NCBI RefSeq assembly: GCF_001904655.1
Contig: NZ_MRCC01000012.1
Span: 118,932-182,931, forward strand
Length of the DNA stretch: 64,000 bases
Reading direction: 5' to 3'
Source of the DNA: Chroogloeocystis siderophila 5.2 s.c.1
Lineage (GTDB): Bacteria > Cyanobacteriota > Cyanobacteriia > Cyanobacteriales > Chroococcidiopsidaceae
Shown here: positions 24,949 to 34,626 of the stretch, in pieces
Position numbering within the stretch: position 1 is the first letter of the stretch
Layout of the letters: each line of letters opens with the position of its first letter
Program-made: the position numbers and the translations under genes
Notes under the pieces: generated by a model
Told to the model about the DNA's origin: nothing
Databases searched by the model: none
Seen by the model: only the letters and a program-made list of their open reading frames with translations

Positions 24949-26417
24949 CACTTACTTTATCTATTTTTGACCCCAATACTTTACTTCCTCATCGCGCTGG
25001 AATTGCTGGTTTAGCCCTAGCTTTATCTGTTATCAATCCTGATGATGTACCTTTTGCGTGGGAAGTTACCGAGGATGCTGTCAAACTGTCATGGGAGTGT
25101 AGCGACAAGGAAGCAGTATTAAGTTTGCTGCAACAAACCTATCGCATTCAAGATGGTTATCTAGATGTTCCAGCATTAAATCTCGATCCACAAGGTAAAT
25201 ACACGTTTACTGAAGGAGTTATGACAACCTTTCTTCAGCATGGAAAACAACGCAAACAATTGAAAGAATCAATTACTTTAACTTTTTTGATTGATGAAGG
25301 TCAACCGGAAATTTCTCAGACTTTTCGACCCGTTGAAGATTGTTACTACACCGGAGATTTTAAAGAAGCGTTTAGTAGTAAAGGTGCATTTAAATCTAAA
25401 ATTCCGCTCAAAGGTCATCATTTACCAGGCTTAGTGGAATGTTTTGCTCATGGTGCTTATCAAGAATCTCCCCAAGGTTTTTTATCTTTGGTTTTTCTCC
25501 CACTGGCTTGTAGTTATTATCATTTGCCAGGATATCGTTCAGCCGTTGTTATTCCAGAAGTGAAAAATCTTCAACAATGGGTCAGACGGCGACAAAATTC
25601 GGTTGGTAGAACCTACAAAAATTTCCGCTCTAGTAGTTCAGGAGAATCTGCTTTACGGTTTTTACTACAAGAAAACTTGATTCAAGATAACCGACAATTC
25701 CGAGTAAATTATTGTGAAGTTTATCAATTAGGTAAACAGCAATGGGATGGCAGTCAAAGTTACCTTAAACAAGCTGTTTATCGAGTTAAGGTGAGTGATG
25801 AAATTTTAGCATTGTACGATTCAGCTTTTCAATTTTTTAAACCACAAGTTCGTCAAAACGAAAAAGGAGAGACATGGCTAGCCATTTCAAAAATTTTACC
25901 TTGGCTCTGCGACAATCTAATTGCTGATAAGCCTTGGTATTCTGATTTTCATACATTTTATAAACAGAACGAACTTTATGAGCGAAAAGGATTAGTGAAA
26001 ATGACTCAATATCTCGATACCTTGGAACAAACTTTTTTTGATGCTATGCAAGGAGCTTTCAGTTGTTATTTACGAGAGCAACATATACAAGCTCAAAAAC
26101 AAGGTCGTCCACTCGACTACAAACAAGTTACTGATAAAGTCATTAATCGCTTACAGCGCCCAAGCACTCAACAAGATTTTGCTAAAACAACTGTTGATTT
26201 TTTAAGTCGTCATCGCAGCAAAGCTACTAGAGGTGTTGGTGCTGAAATTTATCAATGGTTACATAAAGATAACCAATGGAAACAAGCGCGAGATTTAGCT
26301 TTACTTGCTATTGCCAGTTATACAGGTAAAGGAAAAGATGGTCAACCTGAAATTCCCGCAGAAGTGCTTGAAGATGACTCTCAAGTTGATACCGAATTTG
26401 AACTATTAGTGTCTTGA
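24945..26417 (+). CDS. cas8: Cas8 large subunit, type I-B (MYXAN-like Cas8a1/Cmx1)
   Basis: 490 aa from a GTG overlapping the cas3 stop. The opening TLSIFDPNTLLPHRAGIAGLAL and later QWVRRRQNSVGRTYKNFRSS match the Cmx1 group; Cas8 families diverge strongly, so the assignment also rests on position between cas3 and cas7. It recognises the PAM and recruits Cas3. The C-terminal 138 codons form a helical domain preceded by an internal start with its own ribosome-binding site (see the internal cas11 entry). Confidence 0.8.
   Translation: MTLTLSIFDPNTLLPHRAGIAGLALALSVINPDDVPFAWEVTEDAVKLSWECSDKEAVLSLLQQTYRIQDGYLDVPALNLDPQGKYTFTEGVMTTFLQHGKQRKQLKESITLTFLIDEGQPEISQTFRPVEDCYYTGDFKEAFSSKGAFKSKIPLKGHHLPGLVECFAHGAYQESPQGFLSLVFLPLACSYYHLPGYRSAVVIPEVKNLQQWVRRRQNSVGRTYKNFRSSSSGESALRFLLQENLIQDNRQFRVNYCEVYQLGKQQWDGSQSYLKQAVYRVKVSDEILALYDSAFQFFKPQVRQNEKGETWLAISKILPWLCDNLIADKPWYSDFHTFYKQNELYERKGLVKMTQYLDTLEQTFFDAMQGAFSCYLREQHIQAQKQGRPLDYKQVTDKVINRLQRPSTQQDFAKTTVDFLSRHRSKATRGVGAEIYQWLHKDNQWKQARDLALLAIASYTGKGKDGQPEIPAEVLEDDSQVDTEFELLVS
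26001..26417 (+). CDS. putative internal Cas11 small subunit, translated from within cas8
   Basis: An in-frame ATG at 26001 is preceded by AAAAGGATTAGTGAAA (AGGA about 9 nt upstream). The 138-aa product (starting MTQYLDTLEQTFFDAMQG) is all-helical by appearance, with basic and acidic helices and the size of Cas11. No separate cas11 gene exists in this locus. Internal translation of Cas11 from the large-subunit gene is established for several type I-B, I-C and I-D systems. The start is inferred here. Confidence 0.5.
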   Translation: MTQYLDTLEQTFFDAMQGAFSCYLREQHIQAQKQGRPLDYKQVTDKVINRLQRPSTQQDFAKTTVDFLSRHRSKATRGVGAEIYQWLHKDNQWKQARDLALLAIASYTGKGKDGQPEIPAEVLEDDSQVDTEFELLVS

Positions 26418-26440
26418 AAACTCCCCGCAACGGACTGGCT

Positions 26441-26466
26441 CGGAAACCTCCGCACGAGGGTTTTCG
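26441..26466 (+). terminator. intra-operon stem-loop between cas8 and cas7
   Basis: CGGAAACCTC pairs with GAGGGTTTTCG, with one bulged G and a 5-nt loop. A U-rich stretch (CTTTTTGTAATTTTTAA) follows. The structure is 23 bp after the cas8 stop and about 28 bp before the cas7 start. In the gap between two genes of one operon it may reduce readthrough, or mark and protect an RNA end so that Cas7 is expressed at a different level. Confidence 0.55.
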
Positions 26467-26494
26467 CTTTTGTAATTTTTAAGGAGATAAAATC

Positions 26495-27349
26495 ATGACT
26501 CAACACATATTTGTTACTGTAGTTACACCTACTGCTGTTGCTGCTAATAATCGCGGAGAAGGAGATGGCAGTACTCTTTCTACATTGCAAAAAATTACGA
26601 AGGGTAACGACCAATATACAACAGTTAGTGCTGATGCTATTCGCTGGGCTTATCGAGAATATTTACAAAGTATCAAACCAACAGAAGTGAATCGAACTTT
26701 TGATCCGGAAGCTGATAAATACAACATTAAAGATGAACGATATAAGGCTGAAGATTACATTGATGACGATATTTTCGGCTACATGGATGCTAAGAAAGGC
26801 GCAGATAATAAAGATGCCACAACTAAAAGACGGGGAATATTAGAGGTAAGTCGGGCTATCAGCCTTGATCCTTATTGGGGTGATATTATCTTTGGTTCTA
26901 AAGGAGGCGAAAAAGGCAAAACTTCAATTCATAATACAGAAGCTCATTGTACTTCCTATCAATATACTCTGGCTTTGACGCCCAGTAGTTTAAAAAAACC
27001 AGACCGCGCTAAATTAATTCTTGATGCTATTCCTATGATTAAACACGTCGGTGGAAATCATGCTCGGTTCTTGTATGAATTTCGCCCTGAATCAATTGTT
27101 ATTCGAGTTACTCAAGATTCAAGTCCTTGGATTATGAATTGCTTTGAACGAGTTGGTGAATCAGTTGGATGTCCTCGTTTGGTTCGTTTAGTAGATGTTA
27201 AAGATATTCCTGCTAGCGAACTTATTGTCGCAGGAGAAATTGCCGATACTCCTTATGGCAAACAATTAGAGGAATTAGGTGTTAGTGTTTGTCGCGGAAT
27301 TAAAGAGGCGATCGCTATGGCTCAAGGTCTTTTAAAAGCAGAGGTATAA
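26495..27349 (+). CDS. cas7: Cas7 crRNA backbone subunit (DevR family)
   Basis: 284 aa with a strong ribosome-binding site (AAGGAG) upstream. QHIFVTVVTPTAVAANNRGEGDG is the DevR/Cst2 opening, and SRAISLDPYWGDIIFGSKG and VGGNHARFLYEFRPESI are its conserved middle. The group forms the helical crRNA-binding filament of Cascade. It is preceded by a stem-loop, followed after 5 bp by cas5. Confidence 0.9.
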   Translation: MTQHIFVTVVTPTAVAANNRGEGDGSTLSTLQKITKGNDQYTTVSADAIRWAYREYLQSIKPTEVNRTFDPEADKYNIKDERYKAEDYIDDDIFGYMDAKKGADNKDATTKRRGILEVSRAISLDPYWGDIIFGSKGGEKGKTSIHNTEAHCTSYQYTLALTPSSLKKPDRAKLILDAIPMIKHVGGNHARFLYEFRPESIVIRVTQDSSPWIMNCFERVGESVGCPRLVRLVDVKDIPASELIVAGEIADTPYGKQLEELGVSVCRGIKEAIAMAQGLLKAEV

Positions 27350-27354
27350 ATTTG

Positions 27355-28011
27355 ATGAGTGATATCCTCTATCTAGAATGTCCTTGTAGTAGCTTTCCTC
27401 GCAGTTTTGCTCGCGATTACAAAGAAACGTATCTTTATCCCCCACCTTCGACTATTTATGGTTTTCTCCTGTCGTTAGTTGGCGAAGAAGACTTAACAGC
27501 CCATTTAGGAGTAAAGTTAGCGATCGGTATTGTGGGAGTACCCCTTATTTCTCGCATCCTCCGAAAACAACGACATCATAAGTTTAGTAAAACCCATATG
27601 GGTACTTACCCTCCTAGTCAGTTTTCTAAACCCAATTTTCAAGAACTCCTCACCGATATTAAGGTTGTCATCAAAATTGATTCAACTAAAGAATCGGCTA
27701 GTGTCAAACTTGATGAACGAGTCGCAATTGCGCTAGCAACTCCCGAACAAATTACTCGTTTTGGTGGGTTAAGTTTAGGGGAATCTTGGGCATTAATTAA
27801 TGGCATTAGAAATTACCGCCCAGAAGACGGTGAAATTCAATGGCTAGTTAAGGATAATCGGGGGTTAATTGGCTTACCAATTTGGATTGATCGCCAAACT
27901 ACGCAGGGAACATTTCAACGCTTTAGTCTCAGTGTTAACCAATTCGATGAGAATTGCTGGACTGAGATTCAAGTGCCTATAAAGACAAAAGCAACGAAGT
28001 TTCAGTCTTAA
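27355..28011 (+). CDS. cas5: Cas5 crRNA-binding subunit (DevS family)
   Basis: 218 aa from the ATG at 27355 (an in-frame TTG at 27352 is less likely). The N-terminal RAMP start DILYLECPCSSFPRSFARDY, the YLYPPPSTIYGFLLSLVGEE helix, and the glycine-rich FGGLSLGESWALI match DevS/Cas5 of MYXAN-type systems. It caps the 5' handle of the crRNA. It ends the first cas transcription unit; a 151-bp gap with a shared regulatory element follows. Confidence 0.85.
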   Translation: MSDILYLECPCSSFPRSFARDYKETYLYPPPSTIYGFLLSLVGEEDLTAHLGVKLAIGIVGVPLISRILRKQRHHKFSKTHMGTYPPSQFSKPNFQELLTDIKVVIKIDSTKESASVKLDERVAIALATPEQITRFGGLSLGESWALINGIRNYRPEDGEIQWLVKDNRGLIGLPIWIDRQTTQGTFQRFSLSVNQFDENCWTEIQVPIKTKATKFQS

Positions 28012-28090
28012 TACTTAATACTTGCAATTAAGTAAACGAGCGGCCAAGAAAGTTACCGTACCATGAAAATTAAATAAATTTCGGCTCAAC

Positions 28091-28112
28091 GCGGAAGCTT
28101 TTTTGCCTGGTT
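28091..28112 (+). promoter_or_regulatory. 22-nt element upstream of cas4-cas1 (copy 2)
   Basis: Identical over 22 bases to 20963-20984. It ends 50 bp before the cas4-cas1 ATG and overlaps TTGACT, a possible -35. It lies in the only sizeable gap inside the cas gene block, so it probably marks the promoter of the adaptation genes. Confidence 0.55.
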
Positions 28113-28162
28113 GACTGGCTAGATTGATGGCTGTGTAACATCTATAAAACATTTATATTACG

Positions 28163-29836
28163 ATGCAGTCTATTGATCTAGCTCAAGACACCTTAACAGA
28201 AGCTTTCCCAAATACTCTGCGCGTATGCGCCCTTCATGCTTTCGCCTACTGTCCTCGCCTGTTCTACTTAGAAGAAGTTGAGGAACTCTACACTCAAGAT
28301 GCGGCTGTCTTTGCTGGACGGCAGTTACATGAGAAAATAGAGCAGCAGGAAGACGAAGAATGGCTCGACCTTTATCTTGAAGATGAAATCTTGGGGTTAA
28401 GAGGGCGAGTAGATGCCTTGCGTACTCGGGATGGGCAAACGATTCCCTACGAACACAAACGGGGGCGTTGCTATCGGGATGATAATAAACCTCAAGCATG
28501 GGACAGCGATAAGCTGCAAATTTTAGCTTATTGTTGTCTGCTAGAGGCAGCATTGGGTATTGTGGTTTCGGAAGGAAGAATTCGCTATCATGCCGACAAT
28601 GTGCTGATTCGCGTTCCTTTAGACGAGCAAGGACGTCAATGGGTTAAAGATTCGATTCAACAAGCAAAACAGTTGAGGAAGTCTGCCTATCGTCCTCCTG
28701 TAACGAGTAATGAGCATCTGTGTACCCGCTGTTCGCTATCTTCGGTTTGTCTACCAGAAGAAGCACGGTTAGCACATAACAAAGAATGGCATCCTCTGCG
28801 TTTATTTCCTCAAGATGACGAACGCGAAGTGCTTCATATTCTCGAACCAGGAACTAGAGTAGGACGCACAGGAGAACAACTCAAAATTAGCCGCCGCGAC
28901 CAAGCTGATGAAAAAGTTTCGGTTGGGCAGGTTAGTCAAGTCGTTCTTCATAGTTTCGCTCAAATTTCCACCCAAGCTGTCCATTTTCTTGCTTACAAGG
29001 ACGTTGGAATTCACTTTGTTTCTGGAGGAGGATGTTATATCGGCAGTGTGGATACTCGTGTGGGGAGTATTCAACGGCGCATTCGTCAGTATCAGGCATT
29101 GAGTCAATCGGACTTTTGTCTGGAATTGGCACGAAAACTCGTGAATTGTCGAGGCGAAGGACAGCGGAAGTTCTTGATGCGTGGCAAACAGAAGAGCAAG
29201 TCAGACAAGGTGGAACTAGAACAGGCGATCGCACAAATGAAAGCAGTTCTTAAACAAGTTCCGCAAGTTCAATCGCTTGAATCTTTGTTGGGTATTGAGG
29301 GTAATTTAGCTGCACTTTATTTTGGGGTATTATCGCAGCTGTTGGCTCCAGATACCCCCGACTTACTGAAATTCTCTGGTCGGAATCGTCGCCCTCCCAA
29401 GGATCGGTTTAATGCTTTATTGAGCTTCGGTTACTCTTTGCTGATCAAAGATGTGATGAATGCCATTCTCACAGTCGGTTTAGAGCCAGCTTTGGGATTT
29501 TATCACCAACCCCGCACCCAAGCCCCGCCATTGGCATTGGATCTGATGGAAATTTTCAGGGTTCCTTTGGTCGATCTCATTGTCGTCACTTCTATTAATC
29601 GCAATCAATGGGATGTTGATGCTGATTTTGAAGTTAGAGGTCAACAAGTTTGGCTTAGCGATCGCGGACGACGAAAATTCATCAGTATCTACGAGCAACG
29701 CAAGTCAGAGTCTTGGAAACATCCTGTGACTGGTTATTCATTAACCTACCGCCGTTTATTAGAACTAGAAGTCCGATTGCTCGAAAAAGAGTGGTCAGGC
29801 GAAGGCGGTTTATTTGGGCAGTTGATTGTGCGGTGA
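28163..29836 (+). CDS. cas4/cas1: Cas4-Cas1 fusion, spacer-acquisition endonuclease
   Basis: 557 aa. Residues about 1-200 are Cas4 of the RecB family: the first Fe-S cysteine in YCPRLFYLEE, the nuclease core LRGRVDALR and IPYEHKRG, and the final cysteines in CTRCSLSSVCLP. Residues about 215-557 are Cas1: VYVGSVDTR-like region GCYIGSVDTRVG, and the metal ligands Glu in LLGIEGNLAALYF, His in LGFYHQPR, and Asp/Glu in LALDLMEIFR. Fusion of Cas4 to Cas1 ties PAM trimming to integration. It is followed by cas2 after 9 bp. Confidence 0.9.
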   Translation: MQSIDLAQDTLTEAFPNTLRVCALHAFAYCPRLFYLEEVEELYTQDAAVFAGRQLHEKIEQQEDEEWLDLYLEDEILGLRGRVDALRTRDGQTIPYEHKRGRCYRDDNKPQAWDSDKLQILAYCCLLEAALGIVVSEGRIRYHADNVLIRVPLDEQGRQWVKDSIQQAKQLRKSAYRPPVTSNEHLCTRCSLSSVCLPEEARLAHNKEWHPLRLFPQDDEREVLHILEPGTRVGRTGEQLKISRRDQADEKVSVGQVSQVVLHSFAQISTQAVHFLAYKDVGIHFVSGGGCYIGSVDTRVGSIQRRIRQYQALSQSDFCLELARKLVNCRGEGQRKFLMRGKQKSKSDKVELEQAIAQMKAVLKQVPQVQSLESLLGIEGNLAALYFGVLSQLLAPDTPDLLKFSGRNRRPPKDRFNALLSFGYSLLIKDVMNAILTVGLEPALGFYHQPRTQAPPLALDLMEIFRVPLVDLIVVTSINRNQWDVDADFEVRGQQVWLSDRGRRKFISIYEQRKSESWKHPVTGYSLTYRRLLELEVRLLEKEWSGEGGLFGQLIVR

Positions 29837-29845
29837 GGGAATATC

Positions 29846-30139
29846 ATGGCAGAACTGAAGAATTGGTATTTGGTCTGTTACGATATTCGCTGCCCTAAGC
29901 GATGGCGTAAAGCTTACAAGCTACTGGAGGGTTACGGAGAGCGTGTGCAATACTCGATTTTTCGTTGTTGGTTAAGTCAGCGGATGCGGGAAAAGCTGCG
30001 ATGGGAATTGGAGAGAGTTCTAACCAAAGAAGACGATTTAATCTTGATTCGTCTTTCTCAGCAGTGTGTGAAAGATTTGCCAAAGTACAATCGTCCTAAT
30101 ACTTGGTTGTTAGACGAAAAGGGTTTTCGGGTAATGTAA
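29846..30139 (+). CDS. cas2: Cas2 integration subunit
   Basis: 97 aa, the expected size. The N-terminal ferredoxin-fold strand WYLVCYDIRCPKRWRKAYKLL contains the usual Asp of YDIR. YGERVQYSIFRCWLS and the C-terminal ILIRLSQQC match Cas2. It pairs with Cas1 to integrate spacers. The leader of the array begins just after its stop. Confidence 0.9.
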   Translation: MAELKNWYLVCYDIRCPKRWRKAYKLLEGYGERVQYSIFRCWLSQRMREKLRWELERVLTKEDDLILIRLSQQCVKDLPKYNRPNTWLLDEKGFRVM

Positions 30140-30392
30140 AAATGCAAGTACCTCTGAATGTGGCAGCCAAATAAAGGATGAAAATAGCTCTGTGCGTTAT
30201 TTTATCTAGCTTAGAAGTAATCAAAACACGTGCTGAGGTGCTTGCAAAACTCCCAAACCTTTACTTGGCAAGGCTCTTGGAGCCAAGGAAAATATGTTTT
30301 TATCGTTCAATCGGTAATTTCTGGTCATCTGTAAGGAGGTGCTTGTATAATGTAGTAGGAATGCTTACTAGTTAATGGATACAGTGTTCGGG
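30140..30392 (+). promoter_or_regulatory. CRISPR leader with array promoter
   Basis: The AT-rich sequence between cas2 and the first repeat has a TATAAT at 30346-30351, with TGGTCA (30322-30327) 18 bp upstream, pointing into the array. The start would be about 30 nt before repeat 1. It also contains CTTGGCAAGGCTCTTGGAGCC (partly inverted, 30266-30286), a possible Cas1-Cas2 or IHF-type docking site. The 65-codon open frame in it has no coding character. Confidence 0.6.
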
Positions 30393-33300
30393 GTGCTTAA
30401 ACCTTAGATGCCACAAGGCGTTGATCACCAGCGCAGGGGATTCGTAAGGTTGGTGCTTTACCCGGTGCTTAAACCTTAGATGCCACAAGGCGTTGATCAC
30501 AGTCGCTTCGATGCACACTGGACGATTGACCAAACAGTGCTTAAACCTTAGATGCCACAAGGCGTTGATCACATGAGGCTGCTTTCTTTAACATGATTCC
30601 CAATGGGGCGTGCTTAAACCTTAGATGCCACAAGGCGTTGATCACCACTTAGTAGTAACTCGATTAGACTCTCTCTCACGCGTGCTTAAACCTTAGATGC
30701 CACAAGGCGTTGATCACATATTTCCCCAGAGGGGGATGTTAAGTTTGAGGAGTGTGCTTAAACCTTAGATGCCACAAGGCGTTGATCACCATCCCACGAT
30801 GGAGTAGTAGGCAGAGTAGATAGAGTGCTTAAACCTTAGATGCCACAAGGCGTTGATCACGACTTTATTGCAGTATCGTACGACTATCCTGAAGAGTGCT
30901 TAAACCTTAGATGCCACAAGGCGTTGATCACCTTACTGCTTCTCTGGGTGTTAGCTCGGTACCTAGAGTGCTTAAACCTTAGATGCCACAAGGCGTTGAT
31001 CACGAGAACCCACTCGTCAAAAGTCAGGTCATCTTGTTTGTGCTTAAACCTTAGATGCCACAAGGCGTTGATCACACTTTGTTGTTACTATTCCTAAAAG
31101 CTACTCTATGTGCTTAAACCTTAGATGCCACAAGGCGTTGATCACGGGTAACGTCAACCGCTTTATTGACGAACTAGACGAGTGCTTAAACCTTAGATGC
31201 CACAAGGCGTTGATCACCTTCTATACAAGGGGTGACATCCTTAGGAGTAGGCGGTGCTTAAACCTTAGATGCCACAAGGCGTTGATCACAATACTGAGAC
31301 AATGGAATTCTGGCATCACCTAGCTGTGCTTAAACCTTAGATGCCACAAGGCGTTGATCACACCTCAAACCCTTACAGGGAGCCAACTTTACCAACGTGC
31401 TTAAACCTTAGATGCCACAAGGCGTTGATCACAAACTGGTGGACTGTCTGCCTTTGAGGTAGACAAGTGCTTAAACCTTAGATGCCACAAGGCGTTGATC
31501 ACTCAAGGTTGGATTGTACTCTGGAACCGTTGATATCGTGCTTAAACCTTAGATGCCACAAGGCGTTGATCACTCATATCCCAAGTAATTAGAGTATGTC
31601 CTGCGCCTGATGTGCTTAAACCTTAGATGCCACAAGGCGTTGATCACAGCCTTGATGCTCTTAACTTGCACGGCTAAGGCATAGTGCTTAAACCTTAGAT
31701 GCCACAAGGCGTTGATCACAGCTTCCCAAACTTGACTGCCCGCCGCAAAAACCGTTGTGCTTAAACCTTAGATGCCACAAGGCGTTGATCACGCTCCCGT
31801 GTACAATCCAACCTTGACATTTTTGCTGAGGGTGCTTAAACCTTAGATGCCACAAGGCGTTGATCACTCTATTGAAGATGTTGAAGACCTTTATGCTGAA
31901 GAGTGCTTAAACCTTAGATGCCACAAGGCGTTGATCACGAGTCACCCAGCGCTGCAGCTAGCCACAACTCCTCTTGGGTGCTTAAACCTTAGATGCCACA
32001 AGGCGTTGATCACCTTGCCCTTAAGGACTGCTTTGGGATTGCCCTTGATGGTGCTTAAACCTTAGATGCCACAAGGCGTTGATCACAGATATATTCTACC
32101 ATGGTTCAATCTGCAAGCCTCGTGCTTAAACCTTAGATGCCACAAGGCGTTGATCACGTCCAGCCCTGGTTGCCTCTCTAACAAGTAGAGCAGTGCTTAA
32201 ACCTTAGATGCCACAAGGCGTTGATCACAACTAGGAACCCCCATATAAATCCGAGGTTCTATCAGTGCTTAAACCTTAGATGCCACAAGGCGTTGATCAC
32301 AATGCCAAACGAAGACACTGTCACCTAAAGTTAAAGGTGCTTAAACCTTAGATGCCACAAGGCGTTGATCACCTCCATGCTACATTCTACAAAGTTCCCA
32401 GATGCTGTGCTTAAACCTTAGATGCCACAAGGCGTTGATCACTGGATTTAGTCTATGACAATGCCACACCATATGAAGTGCTTAAACCTTAGATGCCACA
32501 AGGCGTTGATCACACGTTATTTGCAATAGGTAGGTTTACCCAGCTTTTCCTAGTGCTTAAACCTTAGATGCCACAAGGCGTTGATCACAAATTCTTAAGG
32601 AAAGATTAAGGGCAGACGCAGAGTGTGCTTAAACCTTAGATGCCACAAGGCGTTGATCACGCTAGACAAGCCAGTGCAGAACGAGCATGGTCTTCTAGTG
32701 CTTAAACCTTAGATGCCACAAGGCGTTGATCACCTTCTGGCCGGCAGAAAAAACAACAAATTTTACGTTGTGCTTAAACCTTAGATGCCACAAGGCGTTG
32801 ATCACTCAGAAGTGCCGGAAGTGTCAAACCCTTGTAGGACGTGTGCTTAAACCTTAGATGCCACAAGGCGTTGATCACGCGATCGCACCGTCTTTAAGCT
32901 CTACAACGAAATTGTGCTTAAACCTTAGATGCCACAAGGCGTTGATCACGGGCATCGGCACGACCTTAAATGTACGTCGAGGGAGTGCTTAAACCTTAGA
33001 TGCCACAAGGCGTTGATCACGAAAAAGCCTACCGTTACAGAGTTTATCCAACTACCGAGGTGCTTAAACCTTAGATGCCACAAGGCGTTGATCACTCAAT
33101 CAAGTGTCAATCAAGTGTCAGAAGTGTCAAAGTGCTTAAACCTTAGATGCCACAAGGCGTTGATCACTGTATAGTTACAATATAGTACAAATGCCGCAAA
33201 CACAAGTGCTTAAACCTTAGATGCCACAAGGCGTTGATCACTGGACAACCGATTTGAAGTTTGCCACACTGTATACAGGTGCTTAAACCTTAGATGCCAC

Positions 33301-33893
33301 AAGGCGTTGATCACTCAATCAAGTGTCAATCAAGTGTCAGAAGTGTCAAAGTGCTTAAACCTTAGATGCCACAAGGCGTTGATCACTGTATAGTTACAAT
33401 ATAGTACAAATGCCGCAAACACAAGTGCTTAAACCTTAGATGCCACAAGGCGTTGATCACTGGACAACCGATTTGAAGTTTGCCACACTGTATACAGGTG
33501 CTTAAACCTTAGATGCCACAAGGCGTTGATCACGATTCGCCTGATTTCGACAAAGCAAGTTGACAAGGTAAGTGCTTAAACCTTAGATGCCACAAGGCGT
33601 TGATCACCCGATATCCAGTACTTGACCGCACAGCTAGTCGGTACGTGCTTAAACCTTAGATGCCACAAGGCGTTGATCACGATATGATTCGCGACTCCAA
33701 ACAGCTTGAATATCTGGTGCTTAAACCTTAGATGCCACAAGGCGTTGATCACAATCAGTGTGCAGAGATATTTAATGCACATATTAGTGCTTAAACCTTA
33801 GATGCCACAAGGCGTTGATCACAATTATTTTTGACAACACCGGATCTTCCAAGCCGAGTGCTTAAACCTTAGATGCCATAAAGCGTTGATCAC
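30393..33893 (+). CRISPR. type I-B CRISPR array, 49 repeats and 48 spacers
   Basis: The 36-bp repeat begins GTGCTTAAACCTTAG and ends AAGGCGTTGATCAC; all copies but the last appear identical. Spacers are 34-39 nt. The last repeat (33858-33893) differs at two positions (CCATAAAGCG in place of CCACAAGGCG), the usual decay at the leader-distal end, which together with the promoter upstream sets transcription left to right. The repeat can form a small stem, AUGCC/GGCGU with an ACAA loop, the expected Cas6 site, leaving a short 5' handle ending GATCAC. Three spacers occur twice (see the tandem duplication). Spacer targets cannot be determined without a database search. Confidence 0.95.
33096..33533 (+). 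repeat. 219-bp tandem duplication of a three-spacer block
   Basis: 33096-33314 and 33315-33533 appear identical: three spacers (36, 38 and 37 nt) with their repeats. They lie near the old end of the array. The first of the three has an internal reiterated AAGTGTCA, three times within 36 nt. Duplication by repeat-repeat recombination or slippage is the simple explanation. Confidence 0.9.
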
Positions 33894-33937
33894 CCTCGTG
33901 GTACGACGTAGCCTAAGCCACCACCTTTTCTTTGAGT

Positions 33938-34626
33938 TTACGGTTTCGCGCCCGCTAACGTTTGCATCGCGCGTTGTTTTACAAAATCGGTGTGCGATGG
34001 CGGAGCCATGAAAGCAAACTTTTGTCGCTCGTAAAGTGCTTTTGGGAGAAGCTCGCGCATTGTTTCGCGCAGAATATATTTATCTTTGCGTCCTCGTAAA
34101 CGCATATTTTGCGGTAGCATGACGGCGAATTCGACTAACGGATGATCGAGAAACGGTGGACGTGCTTCCATTGAGTTTGCCATATCGACGCGATCGCCTG
34201 CCCAGCCAAGGACTTGTGACTCAAACTGCGTTTTCACCCATATGTATTGCACTTTGTCAAGCGGGTGACGCCCTTCAATTTGATCTCGATCAAGCGCATG
34301 AGCAACAGCTTCTCCTGGCGAATAATTTTGCGTTGTGGCGCGGCGATCAGGATGCAGTAAACTCGGAACGTAGGCAGATGCCGATAACCACGATTGCAAG
34401 CAACTTGGTGTGAAGCCTACTAAGTTTGTCAATGCTGGATCGTCTAAGGCTTTGTCTGCTAAGAGATTTTCTTTAAATAAGCGATTACTTTCTGCTAGCC
34501 AGTCTTCCAAATCAGCGCGTTCTTCTGGCGAGGCATCTGCCATCCCATGTAAAATCATATCCAGTCGCAGTTGCGGATATTCTGCGAAAAGTTCATCCGC
34601 TCCTTCACCCGTGACGACCACTGTGT
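33938..34626 (-). pseudogene. asparagine synthetase, C-terminal part only
   Basis: Homology starts at about 34626 with TVVVTGEGADELFAEYPQL, the ATP-pyrophosphatase region of AsnB, and goes on through WAGDRVDMANSMEARPPFLD and RGRKDKYILRE to the stop at 33938. The glutaminase domain with the N-terminal Cys, and the SGGxDS P-loop that lies before GEGADE, are absent. The open frame to 34744 only runs antisense through the adjacent DUF1028 fragment. The remnant is about half of a normal AsnB and should be inactive. It begins 44 bp after the last CRISPR repeat. Confidence 0.8.

Noticed and set aside
28802..29253. Overlapping 64-101 codon frames within cas4-cas1
   Set aside because: They are shadows of the fusion gene, which has full domain motifs through this region.
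30178..30375. 65-codon frame between cas2 and the array
   Set aside because: It covers the leader and array promoter, lacks a ribosome-binding site and shows no protein-like pattern.
30372..33782. Open frames of 60-85 codons inside the CRISPR array on both strands
   Set aside because: Their translations are the 36-bp repeat read periodically (KALIT, ALWHLRFKH), so they are not genes.
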